Below are positions 17,120-24,672 of a stretch of DNA of 44,037 nt, piece by piece. The position numbers were made by a program, and so were the translations under genes. The DNA comes from Mesotoga sp. UBA6090 (GTDB lineage Bacteria; Thermotogota; Thermotogae; Petrotogales; Kosmotogaceae). The stretch covers positions 1 through 44,037 of the forward strand of contig NZ_DIXC01000021.1 in assembly GCF_002435945.1 (NCBI RefSeq). Direction: 5' to 3'. The notes beneath the pieces are model-generated. The model saw nothing but the letters and a program-made list of their open reading frames with translations. It had not been told where the DNA came from and made no database searches. Position 1 is the stretch's first letter. Every line of letters starts with the position of its first letter.

Positions 17120-18154
17120 GTGAAAAAGAAAGTGGCAATTGTAGGAGCAGGTGTTTGGGGAAGAACTCATGCATTTCTATATAAGGAACATCCAGAGGTT
17201 GAACTGGTGGGCATTTGCGATCAGAACGTAGAGAGAGCCGAAAAGTTCGCTGATGAATTCAGCATCCCACGAGTCTTTCCAGACCATAGAACAATGCTGA
17301 ATGGGCTTGACTTTGACGCAGTATCGATTGTCACTCCGGATTTCGCTCATGGTGAGATTGTGGTAGACTGCGCAAATGCTAGAAAGGATATCCTCATCGA
17401 GAAACCAATTGCAACAACAAGAGAGGACCTCATCAGGATATCTGAGGCGGTGAGCGAGAACAACGTAAGGATAATGACCGATCTCCACAATCGATGGAGC
17501 CCTCCCTTTGCAATCGCCAAGCAGATGCTTGATGATGGTGAGCTCGGCAGCCCTGTCAGCGCCTATTTCAGGTTGAATGACGTTCTTTGGGTCGCAACAG
17601 ATATGCTCCCATGGTCGAGCAAATCATCTATTCTATGGTTTTTGGGTAGCCATTCGGTAGATACATTAAGATGGTTTTTCGGCGAGGAAATCGAAACTGT
17701 TTACTCTGTCAGTTCTTCAGGTGTCCTTAAAAATCTGGGGCTTGATACAACCGACATATATCAGACAATTCTGACCTTCAGAAACGGTTGTATAGCGTCG
17801 ATGGAGAACAGCTGGATAACGCCCAACACAAATCCTTGCGTAAACGACATAAAATTCAACTTCACGGGCAGTAAAGGAATGGTGAACCTTGATCTAAGCA
17901 ACAACCAGATGATTGAGTGCTTCACTCAGAACGAGAGCAAGCATCCTGATGTGCTGGTAAACCATTTTGTCCACGGCAAGGCGAAAGGCTTTGCATATGA
18001 GAGTATTCGACATTTCATCGATTGTCTGGTGACTGGAGAAGAGTTCCTCATAAAGCTGGATGACGCCATCAACACCTCGCTTGTCGTTCTTTCGATTCTC
18101 GAGTCTGCCGAGAAGCGTATTCCAGTCAAGGTTGAATACTTCAATTCAGACTGA
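17120..18154 (+). CDS. Gfo/Idh/MocA family oxidoreductase
   Basis: A 344-residue NAD(P)-dependent oxidoreductase. GTG 17120 is chosen because GAAGGGGG at 17105-17111 is spaced correctly for it; the alternative GTG 17102 lies upstream of that site. The N-terminal Rossmann motif is VAIVGAGVWGRTHA, the acidic end of strand 2 is GICDQN, and the invariant EKP occurs in DILIEKPIATT. The C-terminal beta-sheet domain includes FLGSHSVDTLRWFFGEE, with the histidine expected in the active site. Such enzymes oxidise or reduce sugars, inositols and sugar acids. It is the last gene of the LacI locus and probably works with the FAD enzyme on the same substrate. Confidence 0.92.
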   Translation: MKKKVAIVGAGVWGRTHAFLYKEHPEVELVGICDQNVERAEKFADEFSIPRVFPDHRTMLNGLDFDAVSIVTPDFAHGEIVVDCANARKDILIEKPIATTREDLIRISEAVSENNVRIMTDLHNRWSPPFAIAKQMLDDGELGSPVSAYFRLNDVLWVATDMLPWSSKSSILWFLGSHSVDTLRWFFGEEIETVYSVSSSGVLKNLGLDTTDIYQTILTFRNGCIASMENSWITPNTNPCVNDIKFNFTGSKGMVNLDLSNNQMIECFTQNESKHPDVLVNHFVHGKAKGFAYESIRHFIDCLVTGEEFLIKLDDAINTSLVVLSILESAEKRIPVKVEYFNSD

Positions 18155-18645
18155 GAAAGCAATGCCCCGGCATCAGCTTTTCGGTGAACCTAATTCCATA
18201 GTTCAACATTCTACAAACGGGCAGATTATTCGGGTCTTTGGGGGTCTTTGGTGACCGGGGGGTCTTTGGTCACTCTACGTTGGTTAGTGTCAGTGGCAAG
18301 AACTAGAGATTGAAAGTCAAAAAGGATGTTGGTACTCCTTGACTGCCGGTTCTTCAAGACCCAGGATAACCCTTTCGAGACGTTGCGGTCTGAAGCAAAG
18401 ACATTTGTTTAGAACCGTCTTCGGCTATTGTTGGACGAAAGTCCGACGTCTTGAACCGGCATGAAACGCGTGAAAATCCTTTAGATTTCCACTTTCAACA
18501 CTTCTGCCCGGTTCTTGATCTCTGAGTACAACTGTAATGCACCACAAGAAAACAAGCTCAAGATGACGATGCGTACTTGATAGAGTAGTGGTAAGGATAT
18601 GGAGATCGATTTCGAGGGTTTTCGTCAGCTGTCAGGTAAAGCTAA
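18155..18645. other. Noncoding stretch with nested inverted repeats and a short tandem repeat
   Basis: No gene seen. GGGTCTTTG occurs three times at 18232-18240, 18242-18250 and 18260-18268. From 18310 to 18498 three pairs of complementary arms nest in order: TTGAAAGT (18310-18317) with ACTTTCAA (18491-18498); AAAGGAT (18321-18327) with ATCCTTT (18477-18483); and TGCCGGTTC..AAGAC (18344-18360) with GTCTTGAACCGGCA (18448-18461). Inside is TTGGAC-GAAA-GTCCGA. This may be a structured RNA, a decayed palindromic element or a long terminator; which one is unresolved. Confidence 0.5.
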
Positions 18646-18867
18646 CTAGCCTTTCTTAACCGGCAAGAACAGAAGCACACAGCCTACCGCTATTGAGACA
18701 ACACCTGCCCAAATTGGAATCTGCACCGTTTCTTTTTCCTTCAAACTAATCTCTGCTCCACCGAGATCGACAGTGTGAGTATCTTTAGTGTATGTAACCG
18801 CTCCGTACACTAAGCCCAGGACGCCGGCCACGATGATTACAATTCCGATAATCTTAACTACATTCAT
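18646..18867 (-). CDS. Small two-helix membrane protein
   Basis: A 73-residue protein. ATG 18867 is chosen over a longer start, because GGAGGGG lies 7 nt upstream (in 18872-18882). Two hydrophobic helices (IIGIVIIVAGVLGLVYGAV and AGVVSIAVGCVLLFLPV) flank a polar loop of about 25 residues with LGGAEISLKEKETVQIP. The layout resembles small bacterial inner-membrane proteins of the DUF3185 kind, but the match is only in general shape. It is alone on its strand. No function can be assigned. Confidence 0.72.
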   Translation of the reverse strand: MNVVKIIGIVIIVAGVLGLVYGAVTYTKDTHTVDLGGAEISLKEKETVQIPIWAGVVSIAVGCVLLFLPVKKG

Positions 18868-19289
18868 AAGATCCCCTCCGATATTGCCATCAGGCAATTG
18901 TCGAGCTGTATTATCTTTGCATGAATGTTTTGTTGGTCAAGACACTAATAGCTTCCTTAACAATTCACTCATATATATATTATATCCTTATAACCTACAT
19001 ACTGTGTGTCTTTTGAATACCCTCGCGCCAGTATTAACTGAAAATCTCGTCCTCTAGCTCGGAAAGCTCAGCAAGCTAAGGTCGTATCGGGATTTCATCA
19101 GTATTCTCAAGGATTCTGAAAGAGGTTCCTCATCTTATGGATAAAATCATATGTATTCCAAGGTAACGGTTTACAAAGGTAAGATAATCTCTTGGTTCCA
19201 ATTCTCATGCGGGAAGCCAGCAGTATGGCAAATACCAGTGAGGGCATGGAATGATGATCTGGTATCATTGTTGGAGAAAGAGGTGCTTG
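18868..19289. other. Noncoding region between divergent genes
   Basis: This holds the upstream regions of the small membrane protein (minus) and the acetyltransferase (plus). An AT-rich run near 18970-18990 (ATATATATATTATATCC) could hold promoter elements for either side. No -35/-10 pair is convincing and no gene is seen. Confidence 0.4.
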
Positions 19290-20498
19290 ATGGAGATAAG
19301 GAGAATCGACAGCTCATACAAGGATAGGATAATCGAGATCTTCCTGATGTCATTCGAATACTTCGAACCGGAAGAGAGCGAGTTCTTCTTCTCAGATCCT
19401 TCCCTATGGGAGTATGTCTGGGGTGCATTCGACGAAGAGAAGTTGGTTGCTGCATACATAAGCTACAAGTATCTCGCGAAAATCCGCACCAAACCTTTTG
19501 AATGCAGGTACGTCGAGGCGGTTGCCACACTGCCCGAATATCGCAGAAGGGGTATAACAAAAGCAATCCTCTTGAGGGATATACAGGAGACTCTGAAAAG
19601 CGGAGTAAATATTATTATGCTCGATCCTTTCAAGCATGACTTCTACGTAAGGCTGGGGTTCGGGCTTGGCTTCGAGAGCCTTGAACTAACCTTCGATTTC
19701 TCTCTTCTTTCAGATGAACTGGAAGACGACAATCTCAAACTAGTTTCCGGTAAGCTACTAAACAATGAAGAGATGAAAACGTTGATTGAAGAGGCCCGGA
19801 AAGTCCTTTGGGAAACCTCTCGCTACACCGAGGCGCTGGAAATTGCCGCTTGCAGTCAGGAGATATTCCACAAGAAGGAGCTGTTTGGAGTCGTAGCCAT
19901 CGACGACAAAGGCTCACCTCACGGAATGATGGTCTACAGTAAGAAGGAGAGAAAGATGCTTATAGAGAGCTTCTCCTTCCTCGATCTTGCAGGATTATTC
20001 GCGCTGAAGAGATTCATACTAAATCATAGGGATCAGATTGCAACTTTCGAAATGAGGAGAATGCCGCCAGATTTTCCAATAGAACTCTTCTTCCATTCGA
20101 GATGGCAGGCTGGAAAAGAGCTCAAGATGATAGATGCCTCATCAAGAATGGTAAGAATCCTTCATCCGCTTCCAGTCATTTCGAAGCTCATGGATAGGTC
20201 CGTTCGCGGAAACGTTGTTTTGAAGGTAAAAGACGAACTACTCTCCCAGAATAACTGTAAAATCCTGGTAGGAAACGGAAAAGCAGAGATAACTGAAGCA
20301 ACAGAGGATTTCCAGATAGCGATTTCGGACCTCGTTCCGCTTTTGACAGGGAGGCTTTCGGCCACCAGGCTTTGGAGACTTGGAAAGCTTCAGGCAAGCT
20401 CGTGGGAGAACATCCCCTGGGGAATCTCTGAAGTTCCGGAGAAGGTTAGCATTCTCGAATCGATCTTCCCCGAAATCATAACGCATAACGCTTTGTAA
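19290..20498 (+). CDS. Eis-like GNAT N-acetyltransferase with C-terminal SCP2-like domain
   Basis: A 402-residue protein. ATG 19290 follows AGAGGTG and gives MEIRRIDSSYKDRIIEIF; the upstream ATG 19251 has no ribosome binding site. The acetyl-CoA loop is AVATLPEYRRRGITKAILL (near residues 83-101), preceded by the usual strand and followed by FYVRLGF. A second acetyltransferase-like region and a sterol-carrier-like C-terminal domain follow, which together with the length match the Eis family. Eis proteins acetylate amines, including aminoglycosides; the native substrate here is unknown. Cytoplasmic. A gap of 37 nt separates it from the GrpB-family gene. Confidence 0.85.
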   Translation: MEIRRIDSSYKDRIIEIFLMSFEYFEPEESEFFFSDPSLWEYVWGAFDEEKLVAAYISYKYLAKIRTKPFECRYVEAVATLPEYRRRGITKAILLRDIQETLKSGVNIIMLDPFKHDFYVRLGFGLGFESLELTFDFSLLSDELEDDNLKLVSGKLLNNEEMKTLIEEARKVLWETSRYTEALEIAACSQEIFHKKELFGVVAIDDKGSPHGMMVYSKKERKMLIESFSFLDLAGLFALKRFILNHRDQIATFEMRRMPPDFPIELFFHSRWQAGKELKMIDASSRMVRILHPLPVISKLMDRSVRGNVVLKVKDELLSQNNCKILVGNGKAEITEATEDFQIAISDLVPLLTGRLSATRLWRLGKLQASSWENIPWGISEVPEKVSILESIFPEIITHNAL

Positions 20499-20535
20499 GA
20501 CACTTCCAGCTAATTCATTTGGAGAGGCGATCTGA

Positions 20536-21048
20536 ATGAGAGGAAAGCCGGTAATAGTAGAAGAATACAGTGCTGCTTGGCCTAGATTGTTCAAGGAGGA
20601 AGCCGAGCGGATTTCTTCCTCACTAAATGAGCTACAGAAGACGATAGAACATATAGGAAGCACGGCCGTCCCGGGGCTTCAGGCAAAACCGGTAATCGAC
20701 ATTATGATTGGCGTATCATCTCTTGAACAAGCCGACTCCTGCGTGCCATCCATTGAAAGAACGGGCTATCTTTACAGCCCCGAGCACGAGGATTCAATGC
20801 CAGAAAGAAGATACCTTGAAAGATCCGGCAGTGAAATTTACTACCACGTACACATGGTCGTTTTTGGAAGCAAGTTTTGGAAAGAGCACATCTTTTTCAG
20901 GAACTATTTGCGCGAAAACCCAGAGGCCGTACAACAATACGCTGAGCTCAAGAAGGAGCTCGCCGAAGAATTCAGAGACAACAGAGAAGCTTATACAAAA
21001 GGCAAGGCTGAGTTCATCCAGGAGATACTGAAACGGCAGAAAGATTGA
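20536..21048 (+). CDS. GrpB/UPF0157 family protein (nucleotidyltransferase fold)
   Basis: A 170-residue cytoplasmic protein. The family block HIGSTAVPGLQAKPVIDIMIGV (GS and the DxD-like acidic pair, residues about 38-58) is clear, followed by YYHVHMV and a lysine-rich helical C-terminus with AYTKGKAEFI. The family has a nucleotidyltransferase-like fold and no generally agreed role. ATG 20536 has GGAGAGG about 8 nt upstream. It may be co-transcribed with the acetyltransferase just upstream. Confidence 0.88.
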   Translation: MRGKPVIVEEYSAAWPRLFKEEAERISSSLNELQKTIEHIGSTAVPGLQAKPVIDIMIGVSSLEQADSCVPSIERTGYLYSPEHEDSMPERRYLERSGSEIYYHVHMVVFGSKFWKEHIFFRNYLRENPEAVQQYAELKKELAEEFRDNREAYTKGKAEFIQEILKRQKD

Positions 21049-21295
21049 CGTCAGGTTCCCGCCTGCTGAATGGCATAGGATTGCGTTCGCCCGTTAAATA
21101 AGAAGACCCGCTCTCGTTACTAGCTGATGGATCGTATGCCTCTTTCGGACTTGCCTCCACAACACTCTTGTACGCTTCGCAAGAAACACCTGACAACTAT
21201 TTTCACGAAAGACGACCAATTCACCGGTCGATAATACGAGAATCTCCAAAGTATGGAGGTCACTTTCCTGGATTGATTTACATGATTAGTCATAG
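21049..21295. other. Noncoding sequence at the edge of the prophage remnant
   Basis: No intact gene. The stretch leads into a broken endolysin frame with stop codons TAG at 21287-21289 and 21293-21295. It may hold decayed upstream parts of that gene, but I could not follow a homologous reading through it. Confidence 0.4.
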
Positions 21296-21517
21296 GAAAA
21301 CTCCGGGTATTCCCCCAATTCTTTCAAGAGCAACTTCTTTGGCTTTCAAGAATCCAGCGAACTTTACGCTAATGTTAAAAATGGAGTCCCCGAAAACATT
21401 AGAGATCACCCTGCACTTTACTTCGAGGCACTTCGTAACTGCGGTTACGCCACAGACCCTATGTACGAAGATAAGTGTAGGAACGTTATGCGCAGTCTAC
21501 CAGACTGGGGAGAGTGA
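21296..21517 (+). pseudogene. Phage endolysin/glucosaminidase, C-terminal remnant
   Basis: The frame is open for 73 codons from 21296 to the TGA at 21515-21517. It has no start codon and is blocked by two TAGs just upstream. It reads SGYSPNSFKSNFFGFQES near the start and YFEALRNCGYATDPMYEDK near the end. The N-N/S-FFG motif and the GYATDPxYxxK tail are signatures of the glucosaminidase (FlgJ/LytD-type) domain used by phage and cellular peptidoglycan hydrolases. The N-terminal half with the catalytic glutamate is missing or out of frame. It ends 2 nt before a holin-like gene, the typical order of a phage lysis cassette. Confidence 0.75.
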
Positions 21518-21519
21518 AC

Positions 21520-21951
21520 ATGGACGCAATTTCTTTGATAGTGTACGGTGCAATAATCCTCGCTTCTGCAACGGTGGTCGTAATTGCTTTGAAGAAGAAC
21601 GGAGCAATCACTGATCTTTTGGTTGGAGGAGTAACGGTTTCCGTAAAAGCAGCAGAAGCGATCTTGAAGAGGTTCGACAAAGATCCAGAAACGATGTCTC
21701 CAACAGACAAGATAATGAGATACGCGGTCATTGCCGTCTCTTCAATAGAGCAGCAGTATAAGGGAATCAAAACGAAGATGAAGAACGAAGGCAAGGACGT
21801 TACAGAAATGAACGCGGAGATGAAAGAGGCAGCGATAAGACTGCTGGAGAACCTAGCGGCTATCGACGAATACTCACTCACAGATCAGGACAAAGCCTCC
21901 CTGGGTGACATAGTAGAGGCGGCACTGGAGATGTTTATAAACAAGAGATGA
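21520..21951 (+). CDS. LL-H-like phage holin
   Basis: A 143-residue protein. ATG 21520 follows GGGGAGAG; the GTG two codons upstream is less likely. One N-terminal membrane helix (ISLIVYGAIILASATVVVIALK) is followed by a long polar helical region with YAVIAVSSIEQQYKG, NAEMKEAAIRLLENL and a DIVEAALEMF ending. This is the layout of LL-H-type phage holins, with AVEQ...K...A...L and a final I-x-x-EAAV-like motif. Holins open the membrane to endolysin at lysis. Here the endolysin next door is broken, so the cassette is probably inactive. Confidence 0.7.
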   Translation: MDAISLIVYGAIILASATVVVIALKKNGAITDLLVGGVTVSVKAAEAILKRFDKDPETMSPTDKIMRYAVIAVSSIEQQYKGIKTKMKNEGKDVTEMNAEMKEAAIRLLENLAAIDEYSLTDQDKASLGDIVEAALEMFINKR

Positions 21952-22205
21952 AGAACGTTTCAGGGATTCGCCTAACGCTTCCCGACTTTCAAGGGAAAGA
22001 CTTCACCTACGAGGTGTACCCTGTGTATGAGAAAGACTGGTTCTCCCTCAACATTGCACTAGACGCTGCTGACTTCATAGCGACGGCAGCAATCGAAGTG
22101 AAGCCGCCTGTGTGTTTTCATATAGGAATTGCTAAGAAGTGGCAATACCTGTTCGATTTCAAACGCTATTTTGACCTGCTTATAGGATTTGAGTTTCGCT
22201 TTTAA
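21948..22205 (+). CDS. Small phage-associated protein of unknown function
   Basis: An 85-residue protein overlapping the holin-like gene by ATGA, so read with it. It is rich in aromatic residues (FTYEVYPVYEKDWFSLNI; KKWQYLFDFKRYFDLL) with no membrane helix and no family I recognise. Its place after the holin and before a strong terminator marks it as the last gene of the phage module. It could be a small tail or lysis accessory protein; this is a guess from position only. Confidence 0.55.
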   Translation: MKNVSGIRLTLPDFQGKDFTYEVYPVYEKDWFSLNIALDAADFIATAAIEVKPPVCFHIGIAKKWQYLFDFKRYFDLLIGFEFRF

Positions 22206-22223
22206 CACCTCCTTTTCCCGAAG

Positions 22224-22250
22224 ATGACCCTCCCGCGTTGGGAGGGTCAT
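22224..22250 (+). terminator. Rho-independent terminator after the prophage remnant
   Basis: A perfect 11-bp stem (22224-22234 with 22240-22250, half ATGACCCTCCC) has a 5-nt loop GCGTT and is followed by TCTTCATTT. It closes the small phage gene and may also stop transcription coming from the right. Confidence 0.85.
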
Positions 22251-22373
22251 TCTTCATTTGCAGAACGAAGCGCGGTCGAAAATTTGCGTTTTTTGAAATG
22301 CAAACACCGAGCTCTCCGGCCACCATGCAGCGCAGCAAACCTGCGGTCAGGTGAGCGATTTGTTATACCGTTC

Positions 22374-24560
22374 TTATTTTATCTCTATTTCTACTACGTG
22401 TGAGGTATCCACACCCAGAATATCCACTACTTTTACCATAGCTTTGTATTTACCGTTTTTTTCGTAAGTATGCGGTGTGGTAACGAGTTCAATCTTCTGA
22501 TTCTTCTTTGTACGGAACGACTGCCATATATTTTCAAAAATATAGTTGCCTGTCCAGACTTCGCTTACCTCGCCGTCTTCCTTAATCTGAATGATTTCTT
22601 TTTTATCCTCGTAATCAAAATCCACTGACCAGTAATCGATCCAATCCACCCAGTTTTTAGTGAGAACTTCCCGTTGTAAAATGCCGTTTTGGTCTTTGGT
22701 AAGTTTTGTGATCTGCCCGTTTTCGATTACCACTTTGGATCTGCCCTTTTTAAGCGTCTTTTCCAGCTCTTCCAGATCATCCTGCGTGTAATAGGTGGTG
22801 AAATTGGTCAGTTCGATTTGAACGGTTTTGCCTTTAATATGCGGCTTGGCCTGCACATAAGCCACGTCGTAAAACTTTACCTGTCCTTTTTCCACAGCCC
22901 GTTTGTCAAAGGCTTCTCTGGGGATGTAGCGCAGGCGGATGTCCACGCCCTTTTGCCTTAATTCGTCTTTGATATAGGGCACCAGACCCATCTCAAACTC
23001 AAAGCCTAGAATATCGACTTGGGTAATCTGATTCTGGCGGCACTCTTCAAAAACCTCTTCCACCAGCGTTTTGGTGACGGGCACGGAAAGCGGTCCCACA
23101 TGCACAAAGCGCCCCGCTTTTTTGCCGTGCAGGTATTTGTGCCCCTGCACCCCCTGGGCGGAATAACCTTCCAAAATCAGATTGATGTATTTTTCGTATT
23201 TGGCATCCTGTAGGGGCGATTCATGAATCGCCCCTATGTTTTTTGCATTATACATTCCCATGAAGAACTGCCGTTCGTATTTGCCAAGATTTAAAACCTC
23301 AAAGGCGCGGTAGGGCTTGCCGTCTTTTTTCAATTCCCGCTGCACTTGAATCATGCGCTTGCGGGTGGTGTGAACGGCAAATCTGCCCAAATCGCAGGCG
23401 ACCCACTTTCTGCCTAACTTTTCCGCCACCGCCGCGGTGGTGCCGCTGCCGCAGAAAAAATCGGCAACCAGATCGCCCTCGTTACTGCTTGCTTTGATGA
23501 TGCGCTCCAAAAGGGCTTCGGGCTTTTGGGTGGGGTAGTCTAACCTTTCTAATGCTTGAGAGTTCACTTCATTTATGTCTAACCATACATCAGATATAGG
23601 CTCTCCTTTTGCTTCGTCAAGATATCTTATCAAACCAATTTTTCCTGATGGATAATCATAAATGAGACCTTTTTTCCGAAATTCTTCAATCGATTTTTCT
23701 GAATAAGTGCCAATTGTATCTATTCTGAATAACCTTCCTGATTCGTCTGGTTTAAACTTTGAATCAATATATTTTTTATCATATTCTTTAAATTGTGGAT
23801 TCCAAATATAATTATCATCTTTTGTATAAAATAGAATTGAATCTGATGACCGTGCAAATTGACTTGCAATTGCTTTGGCACCCCTCGGTGGTTGTCTTTT
23901 CCATCTCAAATCATTTTTGTAAGATGTTATGCCAAATAAATCATCTAATATTAATTTCAAAAAATGTGTGAGCCTCCAATCACAATGCACATAAATACTC
24001 CCGTCCTCTGCCAGCAGTTGGTGCATCAGTTTCAGCCGTTCATACATCATGGAAAGGTAGGATGAAATACCGCGTCCCCAGGTGTCGCGGTAGGCGATCT
24101 CTTCGATAATGGACTGTTGTTTGGTCACATCCTCGTCGTTCACGGTGATGTTGTAAGAAAAGTCCGCGCCGACGGCAAAGGGCGGGTCGATGTAAATCAG
24201 TTTCAGACCGCCCTGTTTTTCAATCTCTTCCCGCATGGGGCCGTTCACCAGAGAAGAAAGAATCAGTTTGTTGTCGCCCCAGATGAGTTTGTTGGTCCAG
24301 CCCTTGAGCTGCCTGCCCGTGGTGTCAAACAGGGTCGCCTGCTGCGGTTCAACTTCCTTGCGAGGTTCGTCAATATGTTCGATGGAATGAAAGGGCAGAA
24401 CTGCGTTGGTCACGGTTTCATTGCGCCCGTTCCAGAACAGGAAAAAGTCCTCATCGTCGGCGTAGAGTTTGTAAATGTATTCCTTGGGCAGGGGTTTGCC
24501 CTGTTTTACCAATTCAATGATTTCGTGTTTTTCAGATTCAGTCATATTCAATTCTGTCAT
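22374..24560 (-). CDS. mod: Type III-like restriction-modification DNA methyltransferase (Mod)
   Basis: A 728-residue adenine-N6 or cytosine-N4 DNA methylase. Motif IV DPPF is at residues 125-128 in LKLIYIDPPF, and motif I (DFFCGSGTTAAVAEKLGRKW) follows near residues 365-380. Motif IV before motif I is the beta-class order of type III Mod subunits. The C-terminal 300 residues should hold target recognition. ATG 24560 follows GAGGGC. It lies 112 nt downstream of the helicase/nuclease gene on the same strand. Near residues 442-450 an in-frame segment (NIGAIHESPL) is encoded by a 26-bp palindrome that looks inserted. Probably acquired by transfer, next to prophage DNA. Confidence 0.9.
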   Translation of the reverse strand: MTELNMTESEKHEIIELVKQGKPLPKEYIYKLYADDEDFFLFWNGRNETVTNAVLPFHSIEHIDEPRKEVEPQQATLFDTTGRQLKGWTNKLIWGDNKLILSSLVNGPMREEIEKQGGLKLIYIDPPFAVGADFSYNITVNDEDVTKQQSIIEEIAYRDTWGRGISSYLSMMYERLKLMHQLLAEDGSIYVHCDWRLTHFLKLILDDLFGITSYKNDLRWKRQPPRGAKAIASQFARSSDSILFYTKDDNYIWNPQFKEYDKKYIDSKFKPDESGRLFRIDTIGTYSEKSIEEFRKKGLIYDYPSGKIGLIRYLDEAKGEPISDVWLDINEVNSQALERLDYPTQKPEALLERIIKASSNEGDLVADFFCGSGTTAAVAEKLGRKWVACDLGRFAVHTTRKRMIQVQRELKKDGKPYRAFEVLNLGKYERQFFMGMYNAKNIGAIHESPLQDAKYEKYINLILEGYSAQGVQGHKYLHGKKAGRFVHVGPLSVPVTKTLVEEVFEECRQNQITQVDILGFEFEMGLVPYIKDELRQKGVDIRLRYIPREAFDKRAVEKGQVKFYDVAYVQAKPHIKGKTVQIELTNFTTYYTQDDLEELEKTLKKGRSKVVIENGQITKLTKDQNGILQREVLTKNWVDWIDYWSVDFDYEDKKEIIQIKEDGEVSEVWTGNYIFENIWQSFRTKKNQKIELVTTPHTYEKNGKYKAMVKVVDILGVDTSHVVEIEIK
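23211..23236. repeat. 26-bp perfect palindrome inside the methylase gene
   Basis: The half-site TAGGGGCGATTCA is followed directly by its exact complement, giving a perfect palindrome. It lies inside the mod coding sequence without breaking the frame. A related element (GTAGGGGCGAAC..GTTCGCCC) is at 43655-43678. Palindromes starting GTAGGGGCGA are, from general knowledge, a dispersed repeat type in many bacterial genomes. Confidence 0.85.
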
Positions 24561-24672
24561 GTTTTTGCCCTCTTTTCTTTACGTTGTTCACATACCCTTG
24601 ATGCTCTCTAAGGTCAAATCCTAGACAGCAGAGAGCACAAAGCAGGCGCAACGTTCACAAAGGTTATTCCCT

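Noticed and set aside
18232..18268. Three copies of GGGTCTTTG considered as a CRISPR array
   Set aside because: Repeat unit is only 9 bp with spacing 10 and 18; no spacers and no cas genes.
22300..22373. GCGGTCAGGTGAGCGATTTGTTAT considered as an integron attC site in part
   Set aside because: The core site does not fit GTTRRRY, and there is no complete pair of inner and outer sites or integrase gene.
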